A stretch of DNA of 64,000 nt from Pirellulales bacterium (GCA_028289405.1 JANQPP010000050.1:1-64000); one strand, 5' to 3'; positions 1-9,439 are shown, counted from the stretch's first letter. Numbers and translations: made by a program. The notes: generated by a model from the sequence alone, not told the origin.

Positions 1-1027
1 TGTCCTTCTGTTTAGCGCCCAACGCGCGACGAATGCCGATTTCGCGGGTACGCTCCGTCACCGTGGCCAGCATGATGTTCATAATCCCGATCCCGCCCAC
101 GACCAACGAGATGGCGGCGATGGAGCCCATGAAGGCGATAAACATCAGCCGGGTTGTGCGTGCTTGTTCCAGCAGTTCCAAGGGGACGACGACCGCCGTA
201 TCATCGATTTCGTGGTTTAGGGAAAGCGTGTCGGTCACCAAATCGGCCGTTCGCGTGACGTTGGATACATCGTCGACGCGCAGCGTGATTTGGCTAAGTT
301 CAATGATTTCGCCTTCTCGGCTACCGCCTCGGCTGGTAAACACCCGGTCTCCCACGCGTTGCCAGAGCGTGCTGATGGGAATGTAGACGTCCGAGTTGAA
401 TTCTTGCGCGGCCAGGGAACCTCCAATGCCGGCGGTAGGGTTGCGTGGCCGCATTACTCCCACGACGCGGTAATAATCCTCCTGCACGCCGATGGTCTTT
501 TCCAGGGGATCCTCCAAAGGAAACAGCCGAGCGGCCGTATCCGCGGCGAGCACGCACACATTGACCCCGCTTTTGAGGTCCGCGGCGGTGAGGAATCGGC
601 CTTGTTCCACGTTGAGATGCATGAACTCGGCATATTCCGGAGTGCAGCCCACGAGCCTCCCGTCCAGTTGGTTGCGGCCTCGTCGAAATTGTCGCCGGAC
701 TTCACGAATGGGCAGCGCTTCGCGAATGGTGGGGATCGTGGAGGAGATCACCTCGTAATCCCGGCGGAGTACGCCGTACTGCACGAAGAAGTCGTCGCTA
801 TCCAGTTCTTCACTCGCCGGCTTCACCGTGCGGACAATGATATTGTCCGCGCCCAGGCTCTCGATCTGTTCCCGTGCTTTGCGGCTAATGCCTTCACCGA
901 TTGCCAGCAGCCAGATCACGCTGGAAACACCGATGAAAATCCCCAGCACCGTCAGCAGGGAACGCATCGGGTGCAATAGGAGGCTTTTGATGCCGATCGT
1001 CCAGGTTCGCAATCCCCAGAGGCTCAT
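1..1027 (-). CDS. MacB/FtsX-type ABC transporter permease (partial)
   Basis: The gene starts at an ATG that shares an ATGA overlap with the stop of the upstream ATPase gene. It reads open for about 342 codons to the left edge, so the 3' end is missing. The N-terminus (SLLLHPMRSLLTVLGIFIG) is the first transmembrane helix of MacB-type permeases. It is followed by a large periplasmic domain of about 230 residues. A second hydrophobic segment near residue 300 (SIAAISLVVGGIGIMNIML) runs into the hallmark VTERTREIGIRRALGAK coupling motif. The family works with a dedicated ATPase and a MacA-like adaptor to move substrates or lipoproteins from the periplasm outward. The substrate cannot be read from the sequence. 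The ATPase and adaptor lie immediately upstream in the same operon. Confidence 0.9.
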   Translation of the reverse strand, partial: MSLWGLRTWTIGIKSLLLHPMRSLLTVLGIFIGVSSVIWLLAIGEGISRKAREQIESLGADNIIVRTVKPASEELDSDDFFVQYGVLRRDYEVISSTIPTIREALPIREVRRQFRRGRNQLDGRLVGCTPEYAEFMHLNVEQGRFLTAADLKSGVNVCVLAADTAARLFPLEDPLEKTIGVQEDYYRVVGVMRPRNPTAGIGGSLAAQEFNSDVYIPISTLWQRVGDRVFTSRGGSREGEIIELSQITLRVDDVSNVTRTADLVTDTLSLNHEIDDTAVVVPLELLEQARTTRLMFIAFMGSIAAISLVVGGIGIMNIMLATVTERTREIGIRRALGAKQKD

Positions 1028-1710
1028 CGAATTCGCTCATCGGATTGAAGTAGCCCGTCTCGTAACCGGATAATTCGCTTCGCCCGTTGCGCGACTTCTT
1101 CTTCGTGCGTGACCATGATGATCGTTTTGCCTTCTTGATTGAGACGCTCTAGCAGTTCGAGAATCTCGCCGGTCGTCACCGAGTCCAGGTTTCCCGTGGG
1201 CTCATCGGCCAGCATGAAGTAGGGATCATTGACGAGGCTGCGGGCAATCGCCACGCGCTGTTGCTGGCCACCGGAGAGTTGGGCGGGCCGGTGCCCGAGG
1301 CGGTCCGCGAGTCCCACCATGCCTGCCAAGTGGTGGCAGCGATCCCGGTCTTCCGGACGCAAGCGTCCCTGGTAGTACAACGGGACTTCGATATTTTCCA
1401 AAACGGTCAATTGTTGGATCAGATTGTACGATTGAAACACGAAGCCGATACGCGTGGCCCGAATCTCGGAAAGATCATCGTCTTCCATGCGGGCCACATC
1501 GTCTTCTCCGAGAAAATAGCTTCCAGCGGAGGGGCGATCGAGGCAGCCTAGCAGATTCAAGAGCGTACTCTTTCCCGAGCCGGAGGGACCCATGATGGCC
1601 ATGTAGTCCCCTTCGGGCACCTCCAGGGATACTCCCCGCAGAGCGCGGACGGTTTCCGCCCCCATTTGGTAGTATTTTCGTAAATCCTCGATACGGGCCG
1701 CCAATTGCAT
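1024..1710 (-). CDS. MacB/LolD-type ABC transporter ATP-binding protein
   Basis: A 228-residue nucleotide-binding subunit. It has a Walker [10 protein letters not shown] near residue 42, Q-loop FVFQSYNL, signature [15 protein letters not shown], Walker B plus D-loop [11 protein letters not shown], and a switch-region His in MVTHEEE. The [10 protein letters not shown] form and compact length are typical of the LolD/MacB-N subfamily that powers FtsX/MacB permeases. It follows the adaptor gene by 45 nt and overlaps the permease gene by 4 nt, so the three are very probably co-transcribed and translationally coupled. No strong Shine-Dalgarno precedes the ATG. The start is supported by the family N-terminus rather than by the ribosome-binding site. 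Confidence 0.95.
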   Translation of the reverse strand: MQLAARIEDLRKYYQMGAETVRALRGVSLEVPEGDYMAIMGPSGSGKSTLLNLLGCLDRPSAGSYFLGEDDVARMEDDDLSEIRATRIGFVFQSYNLIQQLTVLENIEVPLYYQGRLRPEDRDRCHHLAGMVGLADRLGHRPAQLSGGQQQRVAIARSLVNDPYFMLADEPTGNLDSVTTGEILELLERLNQEGKTIIMVTHEEEVAQRAKRIIRLRDGLLQSDERIR

Positions 1711-1755
1711 GGGATTGCAACCTGTTGTAATGAACTCGGGAAAATTCTCAGCGTG

Positions 1756-3285
1756 CTATGTATCGGTGCCCGCGGATGTACGCGACGCGGGAGAGTTCGT
1801 TTCCGCCTCTGTCTGAGCGACCGTTTCCGGCGTCGTTTCTTCAGGAGTTTCAATACTCTCGGCTTCGTCGCTCGCGGATTCGGGTTTGAAGTGGTCCCAA
1901 TATTTGCGGATGTTCATGGCGACTTCATCCGACTCTTCCAACCCACTTCGCACGACCACGAACGAGTCGTTATTCGCGCCGATGTCGACGGATTGCGCGA
2001 TGAAATCTCCGCCCCTTTTGACCAGCGTGAAGTACTCCTCCGCATGCTGCATCACGGCTTGTACGGGAATTTGCAAGGCATTCGGAATTTCATCGACCAA
2101 GATCTGCGCTTGAGCCGTTAGGCCAGGCCGGATTTCCTCGCTCGTGTCCAGAATTTCCACGACCGCCAAATATTCCTTCGTGCTGGAACTCCACCCGCTA
2201 GGCTCTGGGTAGTCATTCACTTTCGTCACTCGGCCACGCAATTGCATGTCCGGAAACGCATCCACCAGCACGACCGCTGGCATGCCAACCTTGACAAGGC
2301 TGATCCGCGATTCGTTCACGCGGGTATCGACCTGCATTTTGTTGGGGTCCGGCAATCGGCAGATTATCTGTTGTTCACGAAGAACCGCCCCCGCTTCGAT
2401 AATGATGTCGTCTCCGCCCCGCCTTCCTTGTTGGTTGGCGTAAACGACTTGCCCCGCAGCCGGCGCGTGAATTTCGCAGGCATCGATTTGTCCCTGAATT
2501 TCCTTGAGCTTCGCGACGTCCAGTTTGTAACTGCTCTCGTCGGCCATCCATTTCGCTTCGGCGGTTTTGATGTCCGCGTCGAGCTGAGTCAGCATTTTTT
2601 CCTTGGTGTGGTTGCGGAGTACGTAGAGCTTCGTGTTGGCCAGCTCGAGATCGTTTTTGGCCTTATCAAGAGCATATTTATCCGCCTCGAGTTGGATCGC
2701 CGAATTGTATCCCTTGCGGGCCATGCGTTCGGAGAATTCCAGGACTTGCTCGGCCCGCCGTTCGGACTCCTCGGCCACGAAGATTTCGCTTTGAATGGTC
2801 TGCTCCAACTCACGAAATTCGCCATCCAGGTAACTTTCCTTGGCGATCACGGCCAGATCATAGACATTCTTCGACTGAATCAAGACAGATTTGCTGGTGT
2901 TCTCCACGATCTGTTGCTGGGTTAGCTCCAATTCCAAGCTGGAAGCGTCCAGGCGGCACAACAGATCGCCTTCATTCACGAAAGTTCCCTCGGGCACGAT
3001 GGAAAGAATGGTCGTGCCCGTGGTGTTCCGGCTCTTCACCTGGCAGCGAATGTCCACATTGGTGCTGCTGCTGATCTCTCCCCGCTCGGTCACGATCTGA
3101 GAGAAATCACCGCGCGATACCCGATGGAGCATGACATCGTCCATGGATACCTGCTCCGGCGCCGCCGCCAGGCGATACCAAATTCCGGCTCCCAATGCCG
3201 TGACGACGGCAATAGCGAACACGATGATGCTGACCGCGATGCCACGAGGAGGTTTCTTCGAAGTCAACCTTCGCGAATGGGTCAT
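1756..3285 (-). CDS. HlyD/MacA-family periplasmic adaptor protein
   Basis: A 509-residue adaptor of a tripartite or MacAB-like exporter. An N-terminal membrane anchor (about residues 18-38) is followed by a lipoyl-like half motif with GTFVNEGDLLCRLD. A long alpha-helical hairpin rich in Glu, Lys and Gln follows (about 115-245), then the second lipoyl half (IHAPAAGQVVYANQQG), beta-barrel and membrane-proximal domains. The last 40 residues are a Glu/Thr-rich tail that may be disordered. The start has a good Shine-Dalgarno (AAGGAG, 6 nt upstream). It heads the operon adaptor-ATPase-permease. The substrate is unknown, and antibiotics, lipids and lipoproteins are all possible for this family. Confidence 0.92.
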   Translation of the reverse strand: MTHSRRLTSKKPPRGIAVSIIVFAIAVVTALGAGIWYRLAAAPEQVSMDDVMLHRVSRGDFSQIVTERGEISSSTNVDIRCQVKSRNTTGTTILSIVPEGTFVNEGDLLCRLDASSLELELTQQQIVENTSKSVLIQSKNVYDLAVIAKESYLDGEFRELEQTIQSEIFVAEESERRAEQVLEFSERMARKGYNSAIQLEADKYALDKAKNDLELANTKLYVLRNHTKEKMLTQLDADIKTAEAKWMADESSYKLDVAKLKEIQGQIDACEIHAPAAGQVVYANQQGRRGGDDIIIEAGAVLREQQIICRLPDPNKMQVDTRVNESRISLVKVGMPAVVLVDAFPDMQLRGRVTKVNDYPEPSGWSSSTKEYLAVVEILDTSEEIRPGLTAQAQILVDEIPNALQIPVQAVMQHAEEYFTLVKRGGDFIAQSVDIGANNDSFVVVRSGLEESDEVAMNIRKYWDHFKPESASDEAESIETPEETTPETVAQTEAETNSPASRTSAGTDT

Positions 3286-3846
3286 CGTTTACTCCTTGTC
3301 GCTTTCACGCGGAGCGAATGGGTGGGGTTGGCTCGTTGCGGAGGGAAGCAAGCTCACTTTTCACGTCCAGACGAGGATACGCCTCCACAGTCGGACCACT
3401 TGCCAAAATAATTCGCTCAAGGTGAGCTTGCCCCAAGTTTGCGTTGAGTGCCGTCGCGCTAAGCGAAGGCCGCCTGAAGCGGCGATGCGGCACATTCTTT
3501 CGGCAGGTAATGGAATTATAGTCGCTGGCTAGACAGGTGTCACTTCGTACTCCATTCCTCTCCGAAACCCATGAGTGGCAGGCATGCCTTTCTCAACGAA
3601 GGGGAGCGCGCACCATACCCCGGGTTTCGTAACAAACTTAAACCCCTGTCAAAGTGGAAGGTGTTGGGCAAATCCAAAGGCTTTCCATCGAAATCGCGGC
3701 GAGCGGCTCGGGCGCCGGGTGTTTCGCGCCATAACGGGAGCCGCAGTGGAGACGTACGTTTCTCTGAACGGTGTTCGTGAGTGGCGTTCAGGCGCAACGT
3801 GTTTGCGTATCATGCGTTAAGGCTCAAGGCATCCGTTCGCCGTTGC

Positions 3847-3875
3847 TTGACAGCGCCTTCCAGGCTGTCTATTAT
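3847..3875 (+). promoter_or_regulatory. Strong sigma-70-type promoter
   Basis: A perfect -35 TTGACA (3847-3852) is separated by exactly 17 nt from a -10 TATTAT (3870-3875, one mismatch from TATAAT). Transcription would start near 3882, giving a leader of about 155 nt before the ATG at 4038. This is the best sigma-70 match I noticed in the window. Confidence 0.75.
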
Positions 3876-4005
3876 CAATTCTGCTAAATACATAAACTTT
3901 TCTTCCTTCGCCCATCGTTAACAGGCGCTTGCCTGGCTTTCGGCTGGCGAAATCACCGAGGCTTTCTCGTCCCATCGAGCTAAAAGTGCCGGTGCAGCAA
4001 AACTG

Positions 4006-4025
4006 TCTTTCCTTGTTGGAAGGGA
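4006..4025 (+). promoter_or_regulatory. Possible hairpin masking the Shine-Dalgarno of the 4038 gene
   Basis: TCTTTCC (4006-4012) can pair with GGAAGGG (4018-4024) across a 5-nt loop, giving 7 pairs of which two are G-U. The 3' arm is the only Shine-Dalgarno-like sequence before the ATG at 4038. The spacing is long, about 13 nt. If the hairpin forms, translation would be restrained despite the strong promoter. This is seen in sequence only. Confidence 0.3.
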
Positions 4026-4037
4026 TCTCCGAAGCCG

Positions 4038-5324
4038 ATGAGTCTCGCCAGTAAGATTTTGCTCGGGTGCGTTTTTGTCGCCATGTTATTGGGCTATTTT
4101 TTGGCCGCGCGGACGATGAGGACGCACGAATCATGGGGCACGCAAGCTCAACAAGCCGCGACGGAATTCGAACGCCTCGAACGGGATAACGCGGATTTGC
4201 GGAGCTCCGCGGCGGATTCACAAGCCGTGGCCGACCTCGGAATTCGCCAACTGCGAACTCGGTTGGATGCCGGTCTAGTCGATCGCGGGCGAGTATGGTT
4301 TCCCGTGGCCCACCCCAACCCGCCGGACGCCAACGGCACCGTGCGGGCCGTGGCGTTGCCCAATCCGCCTCCGCCCGAACAATCGCTCTTGCCCGTGGTC
4401 CGTTTTCCCCAGGGCGTGACACCGGGGCTCGTGCTGTACGCGTTTGAAGCGGGGCCAGGACCGGACAATCGCTTCGGCGCCGCCAAAGATTACTTGGCGG
4501 AATTCAAAGTGCTGGAAGCGAACGAAAACGAGGCGACGTTAACGCCCACAAAACAACTCTTGCCCGAAGAGATTGCCCGACTGGCGCAAAGTGGCCCGTG
4601 GATTTTGTACGAGCGGATGCCGCAGGACAGCCGGGAGATCATGTCCGGATTGGCCCCGGAGAATCTCGCCGGATTGCTGCAACCTCCGGATGCGCCGCCC
4701 GCGTTCGCCCCGGATGAATTGAACGCGAAGGTGGAGGCCTATTTGAGAGAAGGTCAGGCCGCGCCGCCGGATGCCCCGCCGCAAATCGTGACTATTGAAT
4801 TGCGCTTTCGCCAGAATTACCAAATCCCTCGTGAAGAAGGAGAACCGATCACGTTCGCTCCCGGCGATCAAGCGAAGTTTGACGGCATGACCGCCGTGCA
4901 GCTCATCCAAAGTGGAGCCGCGGAAGAAATCAATCGCGAATTTGCTCGTCCCTTGAGTGACTACGGCTATCTTCTCAGTGAATTGCATCAAGAGCGTCGC
5001 AAACTGATTGGGCAACTGGAGCAGGCTCAACGTGACAACACCGCCATTGAAGAGGCGCTGGCCGACGCTCAACGGGAACTGGAATACCGCCAGGCGGAGC
5101 AGCAGGCGCTCCAGGCCGACCTACAGCGGTTCCGCGAGGAGCGAGACGCATTGGTCAATTACGCGGCGGCCCTTGAGCAACAAGTTGCCCAAAATCGGCA
5201 GGAAATCGACGCCACTTTGGACGCGAATCGCCAACTGTCCAATGAAATTGCTGCCAGCCAGCTACAAGCCGCCGAGGAAATCGATTCCCGGACAGGTACG
5301 ACCACCAGCAGCGGTGAAGGGTAG
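4038..5324 (+). CDS. Membrane-anchored coiled-coil protein of unknown function
   Basis: A 428-residue protein with one N-terminal transmembrane helix (about residues 5-23, ILLGCVFVAMLLGYFLAAR). A short heptad-like region follows (about 35-65), then a beta-rich middle domain containing Pro-rich stretches (PPDANG, PNPPPPEQ). A second long coiled coil of Glu, Gln, Arg and Leu runs from about 310 to 415, and the tail is Ser/Thr/Gly-rich. I do not recognise the family. The layout suggests a periplasmic or envelope scaffold held by its N-terminus. It stands alone behind a strong sigma-70 promoter, so it is probably well transcribed and monocistronic. Confidence 0.8.
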   Translation: MSLASKILLGCVFVAMLLGYFLAARTMRTHESWGTQAQQAATEFERLERDNADLRSSAADSQAVADLGIRQLRTRLDAGLVDRGRVWFPVAHPNPPDANGTVRAVALPNPPPPEQSLLPVVRFPQGVTPGLVLYAFEAGPGPDNRFGAAKDYLAEFKVLEANENEATLTPTKQLLPEEIARLAQSGPWILYERMPQDSREIMSGLAPENLAGLLQPPDAPPAFAPDELNAKVEAYLREGQAAPPDAPPQIVTIELRFRQNYQIPREEGEPITFAPGDQAKFDGMTAVQLIQSGAAEEINREFARPLSDYGYLLSELHQERRKLIGQLEQAQRDNTAIEEALADAQRELEYRQAEQQALQADLQRFREERDALVNYAAALEQQVAQNRQEIDATLDANRQLSNEIAASQLQAAEEIDSRTGTTTSSGEG

Positions 5325-5744
5325 GAAAGTGCGGACAAAATGGTCCGCTCGTTGGCTAGGTTTGTCGTGAGATCATCCTGAATACGCCGTTGGGTGATCG
5401 GAATACGGCTTTCTTCCCGGTGTCTGCATCGCGTCTCGCTTTGTAGGATTTCCGTTTTGAGCGGTTTGGGTACTCCTTTATTCTTGCTCGCCACTTGCGA
5501 TGGCGTCGGAGTGTCATTCGGGCCGAATCCAAGAACGGAGATCAATTTGGCGTCGCGCCGGGGTGCCGGTAATATGATGTAGGGAGAAAGGTGAGCTATG
5601 TGTTAGCTCGTCCGTCACGTCGCATCGCGGGACTTCACACCGATATTTCCGCTATCTATAACCAAGATGCGTCGGAGGTTACTTTTCACCAAGGGACGCG
5701 AATTAGCCTGGAGGGAGCCCGGCAGATTGCCGTGGGTTCAAGGG
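5325..5744. other. 420-nt intergenic region
   Basis: This lies between the coiled-coil gene and the rhomboid gene, both on the plus strand. Apart from the promoter candidate at 5547-5575 I see no gene, clear terminator or repeat. The in-frame extension of the rhomboid reading frame back to 5667 is judged non-coding leader. Confidence 0.5.
5547..5575 (+). promoter_or_regulatory. Sigma-70-type promoter candidate for the rhomboid gene
   Basis: TTGGCG (5547-5552), a 17-nt spacer, and TAATAT (5570-5575). Both hexamers keep the most conserved bases. It would give a leader of about 160 nt before the ATG at 5745. Confidence 0.45.
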
Positions 5745-6593
5745 ATGGGAATATACGATCGCGGCTACTACCGGGAAGAAACCTCCGCTGGATTCGGCGG
5801 CGGCCCTCGGTCCTTGGTTGTCAACCTGATCATCATCAATGTTGGCATCTTCTTAGCCAACGTACTCCTGCTTGATAACCGGCTGAACGGCTGGATGGCG
5901 CTCTCGTCAGATATATTCACTCGGCCATGGAACGCCTGGCAGTTACTTACTTATGGCTTCGCACATGATGACGAGAAATTCGCACACATATTCCTCAACA
6001 TGTTCGCCCTGTTCATTTTTGGTCGGGACGTGGAGGGAATCTACGGCAAACAGCGTTTCCTGCAGCTTTATCTGTCTCTGATCATCTGCTCCGGGCTGGT
6101 CTGGGCGATCTTGGAAAGCCTTTCCCCCGGTCCCGCTTCCATGATCGGTGCTTCGGGGGCGATCATGGGCATTCTCGTAATCTACGTGATGCATTATCCC
6201 CGGCGAACGTTTTACGTGTACGCCATCCTGCCCGTGCCAGCATGGTTGCTGCTGGGTTTGTATCTGTTGCTGGACTTGTCGGGTGCGGTGTCGCCTGGAG
6301 AAAGCCGAGTCGCCTTCACGGCGCATCTCGCCGGCGCCGCGTTTGGCTTTCTGTTCTACAAGACGGGATTTCAATTAGGCGGGCTTCTCCCGCAAGATTT
6401 CTCGGGATTCTTCAAGCGGCGTCCCCACCTGCGTGTGCATCGCGGATCGGATTCTTCGCCGAAGGAAAATCTTTCCGAGGAGGTGGACCGAATCCTGGAA
6501 AAGATCAGCCGTTCCGGTGAAGCCAGCTTGACTTCCCGGGAACGTGACACGCTGGAAAACGCCAGCCGTCGATACCAACAGCGTCGGCAGTGA
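5745..6593 (+). CDS. Rhomboid-family intramembrane serine protease
   Basis: A 282-residue polytopic protease that cleaves single-span membrane substrates within the bilayer. The catalytic Ser137 lies in GASGA and the partner His194 in AHLAGAAFG on a later helix. An upstream HIFLNM matches the conserved H-x3-N of the family. About six hydrophobic segments are visible between residues 23 and 207, followed by a charged cytosolic tail of about 75 residues. The frame is open 26 codons further upstream. I place the start at MGIYDRGYYRE because planctomycete rhomboids commonly begin with a very similar sequence. The start is otherwise weakly supported, since AAGGG abuts the ATG. The natural substrate is unknown. 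Confidence 0.88.
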   Translation: MGIYDRGYYREETSAGFGGGPRSLVVNLIIINVGIFLANVLLLDNRLNGWMALSSDIFTRPWNAWQLLTYGFAHDDEKFAHIFLNMFALFIFGRDVEGIYGKQRFLQLYLSLIICSGLVWAILESLSPGPASMIGASGAIMGILVIYVMHYPRRTFYVYAILPVPAWLLLGLYLLLDLSGAVSPGESRVAFTAHLAGAAFGFLFYKTGFQLGGLLPQDFSGFFKRRPHLRVHRGSDSSPKENLSEEVDRILEKISRSGEASLTSRERDTLENASRRYQQRRQ

Positions 6594-6636
6594 AGGCGTG
6601 CGAATACCGCCAGCGAACACAATTCCTCGTTTGATC

Positions 6637-7938
6637 CTATGCGAAATCAGGATACTCCCAAGGACCTCGATATTCGCGTTGCAGATGGCGATTGGCTTCG
6701 TCATCACCGACCACCAATTCCCGCTCTCCATCCCACTCAATGCTGCGGCCCAGTTTGAGCGACAACATCCCCAACAGGCTCATGTTCGTCGACCGGTGTC
6801 CGATTTCAATGTCGCACGCGGGGCGACGATGATTTTCAATCGCGGAGAGAAAATCGGCCCAAAGCTCACGGATGTTCTGCTGGTCCGGTTCGTGCAGTTC
6901 AGGATCTTCATGGATGACTTTTTGTGACTTGATGTTGTTAGGGTAAAAGGTCCAGCCATCGCGCCATCCCATGTGGAAGGTCCCCTTGGTGCCGTAGAAA
7001 TAGCAGCCGATGTTCGTGCTTTCCGCGTTGTTCGCGCCGTACTGCCGATGTTCCCAAGCGGCGGTGAAGGAATCGAATTCGAAACTGGCGTATTGGGTAT
7101 CGGGCGCGGTGGTGTTGTCTTCCTTGATGTGCCGTCCGCCGGTGGAAAAAACCCGCCGGGGATACTTTTCCTCCGTCCACCAGAGGATTTGGTCCATCCA
7201 GTGAATGCCCCAGTCTCCCAGCGTGCCATTGGCATAATCGAGAAACTGGCGGAAACCCTTGGGATGGAGCTTGCTGTTGAAAGGGCTTAGCGGGGCGGGA
7301 CCGCACCACATATCCCAATCAAGTCCTGTTGGCGGTTCCGAGTCGGGCGTTGGGCTGCCCGGACCGCCTGGATAATGCACGAATGCCCGCACGGCACCGA
7401 TTTCTCCAGCGTTCCCCTCTTTCAAGAATTTCATCCCCGAAACGTTGTGCGGCGAGACTCGGCGGTGCGTGCCCACTTGCACTACACGGTCCGTTTCTCG
7501 GGCCGCCTTGACCATGGCCCGACCTTCGCGAATGGTATGGCCGACCGGTTTTTCCACGTAGACATGAGCGCCAGATTGGACCGCCGCGATGGTGATTAGC
7601 GGATGCCAATGGTCAGGCGTGGCCACGATCACGATTTCCGGCCGCGTCTCGTGGAGCAGTTCGCGATAATCGTGGAATTTCTTGGGCTGATCTCCGGTCA
7701 ATTCCTCGACCTTGGCTGTGGCGAGGTCAAGCTGATTCGTGTCCACATCGCACATGGCGACGACTTTGGAGCGCTGGGAGCGCATCGCCTCGCCGAGGAT
7801 GTTCATTCCCCACCACCCCGTGCCAATCAAGGCGGTGCGGTAGGTCTTGTTTTCGGCGGAGCGGAGAATCCGCGGCGCGCCCAAAGCAAGGCTCGTGGCC
7901 AGAGACGATTGAACAAATTCCCTTCGAGTGAGCGTCAT
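6637..7938 (-). CDS. Tat-exported Gfo/Idh/MocA-family oxidoreductase
   Basis: A 433-residue NAD(P)-dependent oxidoreductase that probably acts on sugars or polyols in the periplasm. The N-terminus has a twin-arginine signal (TRREFVQSS, then a hydrophobic Ala/Leu stretch). After it comes a Rossmann fold with TALIGTGWWGMNIL and the family's EKPVGHT motif, where Lys is expected to be catalytic. The C-terminal Gfo/Idh domain contains GDWGIHWMDQILWW, with the usual conserved Asp/His. The start has a GGAG Shine-Dalgarno 9 nt upstream. Export of a whole cofactor-bound enzyme through Tat is common in planctomycetes, which carry many such paralogues. The substrate cannot be inferred. Confidence 0.92.
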   Translation of the reverse strand: MTLTRREFVQSSLATSLALGAPRILRSAENKTYRTALIGTGWWGMNILGEAMRSQRSKVVAMCDVDTNQLDLATAKVEELTGDQPKKFHDYRELLHETRPEIVIVATPDHWHPLITIAAVQSGAHVYVEKPVGHTIREGRAMVKAARETDRVVQVGTHRRVSPHNVSGMKFLKEGNAGEIGAVRAFVHYPGGPGSPTPDSEPPTGLDWDMWCGPAPLSPFNSKLHPKGFRQFLDYANGTLGDWGIHWMDQILWWTEEKYPRRVFSTGGRHIKEDNTTAPDTQYASFEFDSFTAAWEHRQYGANNAESTNIGCYFYGTKGTFHMGWRDGWTFYPNNIKSQKVIHEDPELHEPDQQNIRELWADFLSAIENHRRPACDIEIGHRSTNMSLLGMLSLKLGRSIEWDGERELVVGDDEANRHLQREYRGPWEYPDFA

Positions 7939-8215
7939 GACGTGGGACTCCAGCGTGGAGGGAAGGCTCGATACACAAATTCAGCGCTCTGATTCTAGTG
8001 ACCCGAATTGGGGCATACAACGCGCGGCCGGTGAAGGATTCTTTTGGAGCTGAGACTTTCCGTTTTCCCACCGTGAAAATGTTTCCCCAAGAAAATGGCC
8101 CGATGCGGTGCGTTTTCGGGCAAAACCGATTATGATGTGCGTCGGGATCAGCGGCTCCGCGGCTCCCAATATCTTATCAAACGAACCGACTTCGATCGCG
8201 CATAGGTTGGGAAGC

Positions 8216-9439
8216 ATGCAGCCGGAAGGTAGTGGGAAAGGCTATGCTCGCGGCGGCGAATACCAGCTTTCCGCGCCTGCGCCGGGGTCGCGGCAAATGA
8301 CGGCGCCCACGGTGAAGGCCCCACAAACTCCGCCGGCCAGAGTTCCGCCGCGCCGTCGCAAAGGACAGTGGTTCGTGGGCACGATGCTGATGGCCGTGCT
8401 GTGCTATGCCGGGTACCAGGTGTGGCACGGGTTCTTTCGCTACCAAGCTTTCGGCACCGTGGTAGGCCGGGCCATCGAGATCAGCCCGCCTTGGAATGGA
8501 ATTGTCCGTTCGGTGCATGTGACCGAAGGCGAAGTCGTCCGCCAAGACCAGCTCCTGGTCACGGTGGACAATGTGGAGCTGCAACAGCGAATCGCGAAGC
8601 TGGAAGATGAACTGCGCATCGCCCAAGCGGATTTGGAGGCTGAAGCCTCGAAACTCAAATGGCGGATGGCCCAAAATCACGACCTGCATCAGGAAACCTG
8701 GTCCGAATATTACCGCGCCCTGGGAAACCTCTACGTGGAGGAAGCCCGGCTGGGCGAAGCGAAGGTGACTCACCAGCGGATGGTCGGGCTGCATGCCCAG
8801 GATAAGATCACCAGCCAGCAAATGGAGGAATTGGCTTTTCAGGTTCAGGGATTGGAAAAGAAAGTGGACAATCTCCGGACCGCGCTGGTGGAATTGCGCA
8901 AGGGCCTTGACCTATCGAGCGACCTTTCCGCGGACGGTGCCGACCAACTCAAGCCGTTTTTCGCCCGCATTGAATCGCTGCAGACGGAGCTGGCACGTCT
9001 GCGGGAGCTGCTCACGATGGGGGAAGTCAAGGCACCCGCCAACGGTTTGGTGCTCCGGCGGCACCGCTACACGGGCGAGCACGCGCCGGTTACCAATCCT
9101 CTCTTGACGTTGGTGGAGGAAGGGTCGCTGGAAATCGTGCTGTATTGCCGGCAGCACGCGGTGGGAAATATCGAAGAAGGGGATGTGTTGAAGGTCGTTG
9201 TCGAACCCGAACCCGATCCCATTCGCTGCCGCGTGGCCCGCATTGGGGACCAGTACGAAGCGGCCCCCGCCCATATCCAACGCAATTATTACGCGCGAGA
9301 AAACTTGCTTCCTGTATATTTAAAGCCGTTGGTCAGCCACCCGCGATTAAAAATTGGCGCCACCGTGAAACTCCCGTACAGCGATGAACGAGCACCCTTT
9401 GACACCGTGGAATTGGGGGGAAACATCCCAGGCCGATGA
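8216..9439 (+). CDS. HlyD-like membrane adaptor of a polysaccharide unit
   Basis: About 407 residues from the chosen ATG at 8216. An in-frame ATG at 8297 is an alternative, and the frame is open back to 8108. A Pro/Arg-rich cytosolic start is followed by one transmembrane helix (WFVGTMLMAVLCYAGYQVW). Then comes a biotinyl-lipoyl-like half (PPWNGIVRSVHVTEGEVV), a long helical hairpin, and the second half (VKAPANGLVLRRHRYTGE) with a beta domain. This is the HlyD/Alg44-C type architecture that links an inner-membrane synthase to the periplasm. Its stop overlaps the next gene by 4 nt, and a family 2 glycosyltransferase follows. A role in exopolysaccharide export is therefore more likely than toxin secretion. 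No ABC subunit is nearby. Confidence 0.82.
   Translation: MQPEGSGKGYARGGEYQLSAPAPGSRQMTAPTVKAPQTPPARVPPRRRKGQWFVGTMLMAVLCYAGYQVWHGFFRYQAFGTVVGRAIEISPPWNGIVRSVHVTEGEVVRQDQLLVTVDNVELQQRIAKLEDELRIAQADLEAEASKLKWRMAQNHDLHQETWSEYYRALGNLYVEEARLGEAKVTHQRMVGLHAQDKITSQQMEELAFQVQGLEKKVDNLRTALVELRKGLDLSSDLSADGADQLKPFFARIESLQTELARLRELLTMGEVKAPANGLVLRRHRYTGEHAPVTNPLLTLVEEGSLEIVLYCRQHAVGNIEEGDVLKVVVEPEPDPIRCRVARIGDQYEAAPAHIQRNYYARENLLPVYLKPLVSHPRLKIGATVKLPYSDERAPFDTVELGGNIPGR

Larger units (their letters stand above)
3286..4037. other. 752-nt intergenic region with divergent transcription
   Basis: This separates the minus-strand export operon from the plus-strand gene at 4038. It holds a strong sigma-70 promoter (3847-3875) and a small perfect hairpin, CAGGC-GCTT-GCCTG (3922-3935), in the leader. 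Between about 3540 and 3800 the sequence is open in several frames on both strands. None of these readings has a credible start, a Shine-Dalgarno or a recognisable protein, so no gene is called there. The stretch may be a decayed gene or an untranslated element. Confidence 0.6.

Noticed and set aside
3540-3797. Possible 85-codon gene on the minus strand in the 3.3-4.0 kb gap
   Set aside because: No Shine-Dalgarno, an odd Arg/Pro/Leu composition, and overlapping open frames on the other strand. No family is recognised.
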